A DNA stretch of 64,000 nucleotides from Haloarcula sp. DT43 (GTDB lineage: Archaea > Halobacteriota > Halobacteria > Halobacteriales > Haloarculaceae): positions 1,240,001 through 1,304,000 of the forward strand of contig NZ_JAYMGZ010000001.1 in NCBI RefSeq assembly GCF_037078405.1, given 5' to 3'. Below the pieces are notes generated by a model. That model saw only the letters and a list, made by a program, of their open reading frames with translations, searched no databases and was not told where the DNA came from. Below, piece after piece: positions 15,778-23,795 of this stretch (within the stretch, counting starts at the first letter, position 1; each line of letters begins with the position of its first letter). The position numbers were made by a program, and so were the translations under genes.

Positions 15778-16785
15778 CTACTCTATCTCCACAAATTCTA
15801 ATTCAGACGGAGAATAATTATAGATAGATATTTCCTCCTCTTCGCAGTACTCGCTCAAATTAGCGGGAGACACTTTCTCGACTTTGGACCCCTGAAATGC
15901 CACAGAAACTCCATCACTTTCCGTTTTTATAACTACAGCTGGGTCAGGGTCATCGTGAGATGACTTAATCACATAATCCCCTGCAGTATAGGGATTTTCC
16001 GCAAATTCTAGATTCTCATGTTTATACGTGTAGAGGCTGATATCCTGATCATCGCAGTATGATGAGAGCAGGGCTGGTGAAATATCTCTCCAGTCGCCAG
16101 GTCCCTCATCAAGCGAACTCGGGAAAGCGACTCTGACTGCTTCGCCATCAAGTTCCTGCCCGTACAGTTCTACCTGTGTCTCTGGAGGCAGGACCTCAAT
16201 TACAACGCCCACTGACGCATCTTCGTCGTCACGCTTCTGTACGCGATCTCCCGGCTGGAATGGATTCTCGGGAGTTTGATTCATATTCGCAGTGTTCGGC
16301 CCGAGGTCCTGAAGATCGTTCATCGGACGAGTTGCCAAGTGTTCGAGCTTCTCAGGAGAGTTACCAGAGAACTGTACCTCTGTCTCAACCTTCGATTCGA
16401 GCGTTTCGACGTGTTCCCACCCGAGTAGAATCAAACTATCTTCGTTGTCCCGATGCCAGGCCATCACAATAATATCGTCTTCCGAATCCTTCTCGACGAG
16501 CGTTTCTGGCAGGAATGACGAAACGTCCCGAGAGGTCTTCACGTCGATATTATAGCCGAAAACCTCGAAATCATGACCAGAGTAGCTTTCCGGGTTACAC
16601 CGTCGAATGGCATCTTCGTTTTCCCATTCCCACATCTCCGCTGGAAGGTATTCTCGACAGAACTGCTCAAACGCGATTTCCCCAAGATTACCGATTCGCT
16701 TCACATCTACATCGTCCGCACCCTGCTTTACTGCTTGATGATGGGCACGATTTCTATCTATTCCATCGGGAGTGAACTGATACAC
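15778..16785 (-). CDS. PD-(D/E)xK-type nuclease with duplicated C-terminal domain (cargo)
   Basis: 335 aa from a GTG at 16785; an in-frame stop lies just upstream, so no longer start exists. The N-terminal ~150 residues show a restriction-endonuclease-fold pattern: Glu36 in GNLGEIAFE, Asp72, then Asp81-Val-Lys83 in GYNIDVKTS. Residues 174-262 and 264-333 are two copies of one domain: NPFQPGDRV with NPYTAGDYV, and ISPALLSSYC with VSPANLSEYC. The repeats look like small SH3-type barrels plus a helix, perhaps for binding DNA or modified bases. The role is probably restriction-like defence (inference). Confidence 0.75.
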   Translation of the reverse strand: MYQFTPDGIDRNRAHHQAVKQGADDVDVKRIGNLGEIAFEQFCREYLPAEMWEWENEDAIRRCNPESYSGHDFEVFGYNIDVKTSRDVSSFLPETLVEKDSEDDIIVMAWHRDNEDSLILLGWEHVETLESKVETEVQFSGNSPEKLEHLATRPMNDLQDLGPNTANMNQTPENPFQPGDRVQKRDDEDASVGVVIEVLPPETQVELYGQELDGEAVRVAFPSSLDEGPGDWRDISPALLSSYCDDQDISLYTYKHENLEFAENPYTAGDYVIKSSHDDPDPAVVIKTESDGVSVAFQGSKVEKVSPANLSEYCEEEEISIYNYSPSELEFVEIE

Positions 16786-16828
16786 AACTCAACCAGTAGA
16801 CTCAACGGGTATGAACATTCCCCTGGAT

Positions 16829-17122
16829 TCACTCCATGAGTCGGGGATGGCGCGGGCGTGGATACAACTCTACATCGACCTCGCCTTCAAGATACTGCTC
16901 ACCTTCCGTAGTCAGCTCTACGAGGTCCTGATCTTCAGTCAGAAATGCCACCAGATCGGCGTCAGCCAGAACACGACACCGTTCCTGAACCTGTGCTTCA
17001 GTGGCATGAATCCCATCTTGAAGTGCAATCTGACTCGCGGTCGACCACGAATCGTCACGCAGGTGTTCCAATATCCGGTCATCGATACTCTGTTGCCAGC
17101 GGGCGGTCTTTCGTATCGTCAT
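16829..17122 (-). CDS. winged-helix DNA-binding protein (PhiH1-repressor-like)
   Basis: 97 aa. The pattern WQQSIDDRILEHLRD, a recognition helix region (ASQIALQD) and a basic wing (DLVELTTEGEQYLEGE) match haloarchaeal PhiH1-repressor-type winged helix proteins. It lies 13 bp downstream of a paralogous repressor gene and is probably co-transcribed with it. Its likely role is control of lysogeny or of the cargo genes. The C-terminus ends in a basic proline-rich tail. Confidence 0.75.
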   Translation of the reverse strand: MTIRKTARWQQSIDDRILEHLRDDSWSTASQIALQDGIHATEAQVQERCRVLADADLVAFLTEDQDLVELTTEGEQYLEGEVDVELYPRPRHPRLME

Positions 17123-17135
17123 GGTGGAGGGCTAC

Positions 17136-17459
17136 TTACACGTCGTTCGTCTCTGATTCAGCCGTCGGCGATGGCTCTGAGATACTGTTTTCTCCGTCGA
17201 TGTAGACGCCTTCTTCGGCGTCGTATTCTTCATCGAGGTACGCTTCTCCTTCCTCAGTAATCACGTAGGCTCCATTCCCAACGTGGGTCAGAAGTCCATG
17301 CTCGGCGAGTTTCTTCATTCGACGGCCGATCTGGGTTCTCGAAACACGGACTAACCCACTGTCGTGGACTTCCTTGGGCGTCCCCGTACCCTCGTTTTCT
17401 CGCATCCATTCGAGGATACGGTCGTCCCATACACTCTGCCACGAACCCGATAAGCGCAT
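17136..17459 (-). CDS. winged-helix repressor (PhiH1-repressor-like), divergent from integrase operon
   Basis: 107 aa. WQSVWDDRILEWMRENE starts a winged helix domain. The helix-turn-helix region is RVSRTQIGRRMKKLAEHGLL and the wing is HVGNGAYVITEEGEAYLDEE. The tail is acidic and disordered. It is transcribed away from the integrase operon across an AT-rich control region, the usual place for a lysogeny repressor. It is related to the next gene downstream, so the pair may bind overlapping operators. Confidence 0.78.
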   Translation of the reverse strand: MRLSGSWQSVWDDRILEWMRENEGTGTPKEVHDSGLVRVSRTQIGRRMKKLAEHGLLTHVGNGAYVITEEGEAYLDEEYDAEEGVYIDGENSISEPSPTAESETNDV

Positions 17460-17661
17460 TTGAATAACGTATTCTACCCTTCCTACCTAATTCAGTTCTT
17501 TTCTACAATTACTTACCAATTAGGCATATATAGCTGTTCGATACATTTATGCACTCTCCGAGTAACAGTGTTGCTACGGGCCGCCCGTAGATGGCTCTCG
17601 GCCATCGAGAACCGGGCCGTGCTAGGACACGGCCCAGAAGGTGGCTCCGCCCGGCAAACCA
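17460..17661. promoter_or_regulatory. divergent control region with three tandem hairpins
   Basis: The left part (17460-17560) is AT-rich and carries promoter-like ATATATA and TTTAT motifs for both directions. Three perfect inverted repeats follow. TACGGG-CCG-CCCGTA is at 17575-17589. GATGGC-TCTCG-GCCATC is at 17590-17606. GGGCCGTG with CACGGCCC and a 6-nt loop is at 17614-17635. They lie in the leader of the integrase operon. They could be operators, integrase arm sites or an RNA structure. Confidence 0.6.
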
Positions 17662-18096
17662 ATGTCGTACGGAACCGATACGGGGAGTACTCCCCGCACG
17701 GAAGTAGTTGAATCGCCTGCTCAAAAGTCCGCTGTTCGCCCACGTACGGAGTACCGCGTCCGATGTCCTGACTGCAACTTCTCCAAGCGGTATGACTCAT
17801 ATGCCGACGCGACTTCCCACCAGCGCCGTCATTCCTGCCCTCACTGTGGCCGGATGCTCGGTCTGTCCGAAGTCTCACGTCGGACTACGGACGACTCCCT
17901 CGATGCCGCCGCAGCACTGGCAGCTGCACAACAGGCCCGATATGCACTCCGCCAAGACGGGATTGCCCCTTCGGTTTCACGGATACTCGAAGAGATGGGA
18001 CGCGACTCGAAAGGCTACCCTCTCGATAACGGACCAAAAAACCTCTCGGCCCACCAAGCAGCCTGCCAGCTACTTCCTGACGGGGTGGAAGTGTGA
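17662..18096 (+). CDS. zinc-finger accessory protein of the integrase operon
   Basis: 144 aa from the ATG at 17662. A zinc-finger region has CPDC (Cys35, Cys38), His53, His57 and CPHC (Cys59, Cys62), enough for one or two zinc sites. The C-terminal half is helical (AAALAAAQQARYALRQDG). Its stop overlaps the integrase GTG (GTGA at 18093-18096), so the two are translated together. In virus SNJ2 two small proteins co-transcribed with the integrase are required for integration. This gene may fill such a role, though there they are separate small genes. Confidence 0.72.
   Translation: MSYGTDTGSTPRTEVVESPAQKSAVRPRTEYRVRCPDCNFSKRYDSYADATSHQRRHSCPHCGRMLGLSEVSRRTTDDSLDAAAALAAAQQARYALRQDGIAPSVSRILEEMGRDSKGYPLDNGPKNLSAHQAACQLLPDGVEV
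17681..17696. repeat. 16-bp perfect palindrome near the start of the zinc-finger gene
   Basis: CGGGGAGTACTCCCCG is fully self-complementary without a loop. It lies 19 bp inside the coding region of the zinc-finger gene and 45 bp after the last of the three leader hairpins. It could be a binding site for a dimeric regulator. Confidence 0.5.
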
Positions 18097-19121
18097 GCGA
18101 CAGCCTCGAACCGATAGGTCCGGCAACTGCGGTAAACCTCTACCTCGATCACCGAGAACCGGAGCTATCTGAAAAGTCCCTCACGAACCAGCGGTACCGG
18201 CTCAATTCGTTCATCGAGTGGACCCAGTCGAAGGGAATCGAGAACATGAACGAGCTGACCGGGCGCGATCTACACGAGTTCCGAGTCTGGCGTCGGCAGG
18301 GCAAAGGCAGTGAATACGGTGAGGTCTCGAAGGTTACCCTTCGGGGCATCCTCGCTACGCTGCGGAAGTTCCTCGAATTCTGTGCCAGTATCGACGCGGT
18401 CGAACAGGGAATGCGCGAACGTGTGTTGCTGCCGGAGGTCGACCCCGAGGAAGCCTCGAAAGATGAGAAACTCGATACCGAACACGCCGAAGTCATCCTC
18501 GACCATCTAAATCGTTACCAGTACGCCTCCCGCGAACACGTCATATTCGGAATCCTCTGGCACACCGGTATTCGACTCGGAAGCCTCCGCTCGCTCGACC
18601 TGGACGACTTCGACGCTGATGGGCAGTACCTGCAGCTGCGACACCGGCCAGAAACGGGAACTCCGCTGAAGAACGGACGAGCTGCCGAGCGGTCGATTGC
18701 TGTCGGTGACTTCTACGCCGAAGTGATTCAGGAGTACATCGAGAACCACCGAGATTCGGTCACCGACGAATACGGTCGGGAACCACTCATCACCAGCGAC
18801 CGGGGTCGTCTAAGTGAGACACCTATCCGGAGTGCTGTCTACCAGTGGACTCGACCGTGTATGGTCGGCGAGTGTCCACACGGAGAGAACCCGGAGAGCT
18901 GTGAGTACATGACTCGGGACACTGCCAGCGGTTGCCCGTCGTCCCGATCTCCACACGGTATCCGCCGCGGCTCGATCACGAAACACCTTCGAGACGGCAC
19001 ACCGGAAGAGGTCGTTTCGGACCGGATGAACGTCTCGAATGACGTTCTCGACCAGCACTACGACCAGCGTAGCGAGCGCGAGAAGATGGAGGTTCGACGG
19101 GAGTTCATCGACGACGCATGA
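18093..19121 (+). CDS. int: tyrosine recombinase/integrase (SNJ2-type)
   Basis: 342 aa from GTG 18093. An N-terminal SAM-like core-binding domain (about 10-110) precedes the catalytic domain. The catalytic residues are in place: Arg161 in HTGIRLGSL, a Lys near 193, His288 and Arg291 in SPHGIRRG, and nucleophile Tyr323 in LDQHYD. A cysteine-rich insert (CMVGECPHG, ESCEYM, SGC) just before the HxxR motif could bind zinc. It would integrate and excise the element at tRNA-Ala. Its 3' end is 63 bp from attR, the usual arrangement. Confidence 0.9.
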   Translation: MSDSLEPIGPATAVNLYLDHREPELSEKSLTNQRYRLNSFIEWTQSKGIENMNELTGRDLHEFRVWRRQGKGSEYGEVSKVTLRGILATLRKFLEFCASIDAVEQGMRERVLLPEVDPEEASKDEKLDTEHAEVILDHLNRYQYASREHVIFGILWHTGIRLGSLRSLDLDDFDADGQYLQLRHRPETGTPLKNGRAAERSIAVGDFYAEVIQEYIENHRDSVTDEYGREPLITSDRGRLSETPIRSAVYQWTRPCMVGECPHGENPESCEYMTRDTASGCPSSRSPHGIRRGSITKHLRDGTPEEVVSDRMNVSNDVLDQHYDQRSEREKMEVRREFIDDA

Positions 19122-19184
19122 TTCAGCACCAGTACACCACAGCGGATGAATCTAGGAGACGCGCATCCTCGAATAGGCTAACAA

Positions 19185-19215
19185 CCCGGCGAGTCCATCC
19201 GTATTTTACCGTCGT
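19185..19215. repeat. attR: right attachment site
   Basis: This repeats 3720-3750 with a single mismatch at 19201. It includes a 13-nt remnant of the tRNA-Ala 3' end, but no tRNA structure upstream. It marks the junction back to host DNA. Confidence 0.93.
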
Positions 19216-19497
19216 GAACATGGAGTGGTCGCTGGACCATCCGTCTCGGACCGGAGCGAGAAATCACTGGACAGTAGCGCCGCCGGTTCGTCTCCCTCGG
19301 CCACGAACCCGTGCAGGGTTCGGCCGTGGCTGCGTGTTAGATATGCAATATAGTGCGAGTACGTAACCGAAGCCGCGGGACAGAGCGTCGGTTCAGGGTC
19401 GAGCGGCGGCTGTTTGGTACCGATAGCACCTGCACACATGTCAGTAAAATAGTGTGGAACAGTACACTTATGTGCAATAGTTGGTATGTATCCGAGT

Positions 19498-22400
19498 ATG
19501 GTCGAGTGGGGTAGCCGGGGGGCTGGAGACCGGGGTGTATCGCACGTTCTGGGCGTGGTGCTGTTGGCGAGCGTCGTCGTCGTCGGTGCGATACTGATAG
19601 TGCAGGCGGGCCAGGAGACGATTGGCTCGGTCAACGACGACGCGAACGTCGAACTCGCCGAGGAGGTGCTGCTGTCGGTCGACCAGAGCTTTCAGCGGCC
19701 GGGCACCGACGAGTCGGTCGAGATTCCGGACCGGGTTCGGTCCGGTGTCGCCGTCTCGAACGGCGCGACGTACAACCTGACGCTGAACGGGCGGCCGGCC
19801 TGTTCGACCGGGGACCGCTCGTTGCAGACGATTCGGTACCAGGGGGACGGTCAGCAGGTCGGCTATCAGGGCGGGGGCGTGTGGCGGATGGCGGAGTCGG
19901 GGGCGACGATGTCGTCGCCGCCGGCGGTGAGCTACGACGAGGGGGCGCTGTCGGTCTCGTTTGCGAACATCTCGGGACAGCACATCGGCGGGAACTCGGT
20001 CGCAATCCGGTCCAACGCGACTGCGATGCGGTCACACGAGGCCGCACTCCAGACGGCGCTGTTCACCGAAGCGACGTACGGGGGCGTCCGGAACGGGTCG
20101 TGGAACAGTTCAACGCCGAGTCAGGAGTGTCTGCCGTCGCGGGTCACCAACGCGACGCTGACAATCGAGAACAGCAGTTACGCCCGCGCGTGGGCGGACT
20201 GGGCACGGAGCACGTACGACGACAAGTACGTCGCCGTGACGCCGGACGCGGCGGAGCCGGGCGATAGCGTGCGTATCCGGTTCGCGCTCGGTGACGTGTC
20301 GGACTCACAGTTCGAGGTGGACGCCGTCGCGGTCGAGCGGGCGGGTCCCGGCACGGCGACCGTCACTGCGACCGTCAGCAACACCGGCGGGCTGAAGGAC
20401 AGACAGGATATCGAGATACGGCACAACCGAACCGGGTCGCCCAGCGAGCTGACGGAGACGGTGACGCTCACGCAAGGGGAAACGACCACCGTGCGGGGGG
20501 ACCTGGACGTGAGCGCCGCGACACGGCACAACTTCACCGTCGAATCGAACGGGGACATCGGCTTTCAGATTATCGAGTACGACGACGTGGCCGGAGCGCC
20601 GTCCCTAGACATCACGAGCACCTCGGTCCCGGCGTCGGCGCGGCTGAACCAGATACCGTCGGCGACGGTCACGGTCACGAACACGGGCGATATGACGGCC
20701 GACCAGACGGTGGCCTTCCGCGTCAACGGGTCCGAAAAGGCCACGCGGCGCGTGACCGTCCATCCGGGGGAGAGCCGGACGGTCGACTTCGGGCCGTCGC
20801 TGCCGACCGACGAGAGCGGGACGTACGCCCTCACAGTCACGACGGACGGCGACACATACTCCCAGCACAGTGACGACGGCCACTACTTCACGGTCGGTGA
20901 CGCCGGCGTCTTCGAGGTCGCGTCGGTCTCGCCACCGGGCGGGGTGGAGAGCGGTGACACGGCGACCGTCGAGGCGACAGTCGAGAACACCGGCGACATT
21001 CCCAAGTCCGCCCCTGTCGAGATACGCGTCCTGAACGAGTCGGGGACGGTGGTCGACTCGAAGAGCCAGAGTCTCACTCTCAACGGGACCAGCGACGGGG
21101 CCGAGACCGGAACGGTGACCCTCACTACCGGTCCGCTCGACGCGCCCTCGTTCAGTAACTACACCTACACCGTCGAGACGCCGGACGACCGCGTCAACGG
21201 GACGTTCGCCGTCGGCGCGTCGTCCCCCCCGGTGTTCGACATCACCGGCGTCAGCGTCGACAACCCGGTCAAGCCGGAGCGTGACACCGAAGTCGGCTTC
21301 ACCGTCACGAACACCGGCGGAACGGCGGGCACCCAGACGCTTCGCATCAGCAGCGGCTGGGGTGTGGACGCGGCCTCGGACGAGCACCTCGACCCCGGCG
21401 AGAGCACGACGCTCACGCAGACGGTTACCGCACCGTCCGAGGACGGGCTCTATCGGCTGGACTTCGCCACCGAAAACCAGACGACCTGGCGGATGCTGAA
21501 CGTCCAGTCGGAGACGGCCGTCGAGCGCGATGGCAGCGGTTTCACCGCCAACGAGAAGGTCAACGCGACGATTGAACTCAAGGGGGCCGAACTAGAGGGG
21601 AGCAACGGCTACGCGATTACGCACGCGAAAGTCGAGATGTCGCTGGTCGTGGACAACCGCTCGGGGCGACACCGGATTCCGCTGTGGCGCGACGTCGGCC
21701 ACGATTTCGAGGACGGGGACGTGAACGGCCCCTACGCCGAACGGCGGCTCATCGACGACGCGTACCCGAACCCCTACGAGTTCACGAAGACGTTCGAGCG
21801 GAACTCGACGTTCTCCGTCGTCGCCACGTCGTACTACTGTTACGAAACCACGTACACGGACATCCGGTTCGAGATAGACGGGCGGAACTACTACACCAAG
21901 CGCTGCAGCAATCCGGGCCCGGTCCGTATCTCGACCAGCGACAGCAGCACGAACGCCGACATCCTGGCCGACGGGGAGCAGACGCCCGGCTACGGGCAGG
22001 CCGGCAGGGCCCAGCGGCGGCTGGAGGACATGCTCGGCGAGCAGCGACTCGATGAACTCGACAACGGCACGGCGGTCCTCAACCTCGCCGACGGCGCGTT
22101 CGTCTACCTCTACGAGCTCTCGACGGAGAACGCCAGCCCCGAGAACGCGTACGGCGACGGCGACCCCGACTACAACGACGCGATGGTCATCTTCCGAACG
22201 AACTCCATCGAGCGGGAAGTCACGGAGCCGCGGTTCAAGTTCGTCGACGTCGACGCCCCGGCGCGCGTCCCCGAAACCGACGACGCGACGGTGACGGCGA
22301 CGGTCAGAAACGTCGGCAACGCCACCGGCACCGCGACGCTCACGACCGCGTTCGACGGGAGTCCGGCCGGAACTCGGACGAGAGCTGTCGGGGTGAACGA

Positions 22401-23301
22401 AACGGCGCAGTTCACCGTCGACCTGGCGACGGCGAGCAAGACGCCGGGGGAATCGTACCAGTACCGGCTCACGCTGACGAGTCCCGACAGCCCAACCACC
22501 GGTGAGAAGGAGTGGGGAGGCAACGTCTACGTCGGCGAACTCGACGACCAGTTCATGCAAGTCGACGCCGTCCGCGCGCCGGGCACAATCGACAGCGACG
22601 AGTCCGCGACCGCCACGGTCGACATCACGAACGTCGGCGACGTTGGCGGCACCGCCGAGGTCGAACTCTACGCGAAAAACACCGACGACGCGAGCCCGAC
22701 GTTCACGGTGGCCGACTCGGCGACGACCTCGCTGCTCACGCGGGGCGACACGGAACAGGTGAACCTTAGCCTGCCGGCCGACCGCGGCAACTACACGTAC
22801 TACGTGCAGACCCGGAACAGCACGTCGGCCGCGCAGTCCTTCTTCGTCGGCCGGTCGGCGGTCGTCGTCAACGACACGCGGGGGGTCAACATCGGCGCAC
22901 AGACCTACAACACCTCCACGCTCATCGAGCGCCGCGGGGGCGCACAGCGGATGACCGTCGAAGTCCGCAACGTCGGGTCGGTCGGCGACGAGCGCCGCGT
23001 GGCGCTCACTGTCACGAACAAGAGCGACGGCAGTACGGCGTTCGCGGGCTCGAAGAACGTCACGGTCGGTAGCGGTGACCTGACCGGCGTCGACGCGTAT
23101 CCAGCCTGGGCCGGCTACGACACTGCCCTCGAACCCGGATACTACACGTACGAAGTGACGGTGTACAACGGCACGACCGGCGAGACGGTCGACGACACCG
23201 CGACGGGCGAGCTATACCTCAAGGCGGTCGACGAGAGCGGCGCGACCCCGAACGACTCACCCATCTCGGTCGACTCCGACACGATTACGCTCGGCGGGTA
23301 A
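19498..23301 (+). CDS. giant pilin-signal surface protein with CARDB-type repeats
   Basis: 1267 aa (1271 if the ATG at 19486 is used). The start GDRGVSHVLGVVLLASVVVV is a prepilin-type signal plus hydrophobic helix. About seven Ig-like domains of CARDB type follow (nt ~20330-20550, 20600-20895, 20910-21220, 21230-21500, 22240-22540, 22556-22850, 22930-23210), recognisable by repeats such as ATVTVTNTGD and ATVDITNVGD. A Cys-containing unassigned block and a DUF4114-like GDPDYNDAMVIF segment (~22160-22200) sit in the middle. There is no C-terminal anchor. It is probably cell-surface, perhaps an adhesin riding on a pilus. Before integration it lay next to the pilin operon at 140-3451. Confidence 0.8.
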   Translation: MVEWGSRGAGDRGVSHVLGVVLLASVVVVGAILIVQAGQETIGSVNDDANVELAEEVLLSVDQSFQRPGTDESVEIPDRVRSGVAVSNGATYNLTLNGRPACSTGDRSLQTIRYQGDGQQVGYQGGGVWRMAESGATMSSPPAVSYDEGALSVSFANISGQHIGGNSVAIRSNATAMRSHEAALQTALFTEATYGGVRNGSWNSSTPSQECLPSRVTNATLTIENSSYARAWADWARSTYDDKYVAVTPDAAEPGDSVRIRFALGDVSDSQFEVDAVAVERAGPGTATVTATVSNTGGLKDRQDIEIRHNRTGSPSELTETVTLTQGETTTVRGDLDVSAATRHNFTVESNGDIGFQIIEYDDVAGAPSLDITSTSVPASARLNQIPSATVTVTNTGDMTADQTVAFRVNGSEKATRRVTVHPGESRTVDFGPSLPTDESGTYALTVTTDGDTYSQHSDDGHYFTVGDAGVFEVASVSPPGGVESGDTATVEATVENTGDIPKSAPVEIRVLNESGTVVDSKSQSLTLNGTSDGAETGTVTLTTGPLDAPSFSNYTYTVETPDDRVNGTFAVGASSPPVFDITGVSVDNPVKPERDTEVGFTVTNTGGTAGTQTLRISSGWGVDAASDEHLDPGESTTLTQTVTAPSEDGLYRLDFATENQTTWRMLNVQSETAVERDGSGFTANEKVNATIELKGAELEGSNGYAITHAKVEMSLVVDNRSGRHRIPLWRDVGHDFEDGDVNGPYAERRLIDDAYPNPYEFTKTFERNSTFSVVATSYYCYETTYTDIRFEIDGRNYYTKRCSNPGPVRISTSDSSTNADILADGEQTPGYGQAGRAQRRLEDMLGEQRLDELDNGTAVLNLADGAFVYLYELSTENASPENAYGDGDPDYNDAMVIFRTNSIEREVTEPRFKFVDVDAPARVPETDDATVTATVRNVGNATGTATLTTAFDGSPAGTRTRAVGVNETAQFTVDLATASKTPGESYQYRLTLTSPDSPTTGEKEWGGNVYVGELDDQFMQVDAVRAPGTIDSDESATATVDITNVGDVGGTAEVELYAKNTDDASPTFTVADSATTSLLTRGDTEQVNLSLPADRGNYTYYVQTRNSTSAAQSFFVGRSAVVVNDTRGVNIGAQTYNTSTLIERRGGAQRMTVEVRNVGSVGDERRVALTVTNKSDGSTAFAGSKNVTVGSGDLTGVDAYPAWAGYDTALEPGYYTYEVTVYNGTTGETVDDTATGELYLKAVDESGATPNDSPISVDSDTITLGG

Positions 23302-23430
23302 GTCAACGCCCGCTGGACACAGTCGGCCCCGAAACGGTCGGTCGCCAGTCCATGCGGCCCCGTCAGCGTCGACCACGCCAGTGGCTCGTCGGGTCACGCG
23401 CAAAGAAAAACTGAGCTGTGTCGAGCCGAT

Positions 23431-23778
23431 TCAGCCGAAGAGCTCGCCGAGGCCCTCGCCGCTGGCCTCGTCGTCCTCGTCGTCATCGTCGTCGCCGCCG
23501 TCGTCGGCAGCCTCTTCTTCGGCGTCCTCGTCGGCCTCGTCGGCCTCGTCGGCGTCACCCTCTGCGGGTGCGGCCGCGCCGCCGCTCGCCGGCACCGGTG
23601 CCGCGGCGGCCTGGTCGACGGCCTCCTCGATGTCGACGTCCTCGAGGGCGGCGACGAGGGCCTTGACGCGGGACTCCTCGACGTCGACGCCCGCGGCGTC
23701 GAGCACGTCGGTGAGGTTGTCTTCGTTGATTTCTTCGCCCGATTCGTTCAGGATGAGTGCAGCGTATACGTATTCCAT
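23431..23778 (-). CDS. rpl12: ribosomal protein P1/L12, archaeal stalk
   Basis: 115 aa. An N-terminal helical dimerisation domain ([20 protein letters not shown]) is followed by an alanine/glycine hinge and a very acidic tail that ends GLGELFG, the conserved C-terminus that recruits translation GTPases. It is the last gene of the L1-P0-L12 operon, 17 bp after P0. Dimers bind the C-terminal helices of P0. Confidence 0.95.
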   Translation of the reverse strand: MEYVYAALILNESGEEINEDNLTDVLDAAGVDVEESRVKALVAALEDVDIEEAVDQAAAAPVPASGGAAAPAEGDADEADEADEDAEEEAADDGGDDDDDEDDEASGEGLGELFG

Positions 23779-23795
23779 TGTTGTAGTGTGCGTTG

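Larger units (their letters stand above)
3720..19215. mobile_element. integrated betapleolipovirus / SNJ2-like provirus in tRNA-Ala
   Basis: The element runs from attL in the 3' end of tRNA-Ala to attR next to the integrase gene, about 15.5 kb. The gene order is small zinc proteins, HUH Rep, cargo ATPase, small acidic protein, 4-TM protein, spike with signal peptide and C-terminal anchor, three small membrane proteins, packaging-type ATPase, cargo pair, two repressors, zinc-finger protein, tyrosine integrase. The block from 9081 to 14257 matches the conserved pleolipovirus core (VP3-like, VP4 spike, VP8-like ATPase). A tRNA-targeting integrase preceded by a small zinc-finger gene is known from temperate pleolipovirus SNJ2. 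Base composition changes sharply at the cargo genes. All core genes look intact, so the provirus may be inducible (inference). Confidence 0.88.

Noticed and set aside
17641-17661. GTG start for the zinc-finger gene seven codons upstream
   Set aside because: The ATG at 17662 is the better start codon, and the extra residues (APPGKP) lie directly after the hairpin leader with no ribosome binding site.
19185-19215. Possible second tRNA-Ala
   Set aside because: Only the last 13 nt of the gene are present, with no cloverleaf upstream. It is attR.
21592-22560. 322-codon antisense frame inside the giant surface protein
   Set aside because: It lies within a region with clear CARDB and DUF4114-type coding on the plus strand and has no motif of its own.
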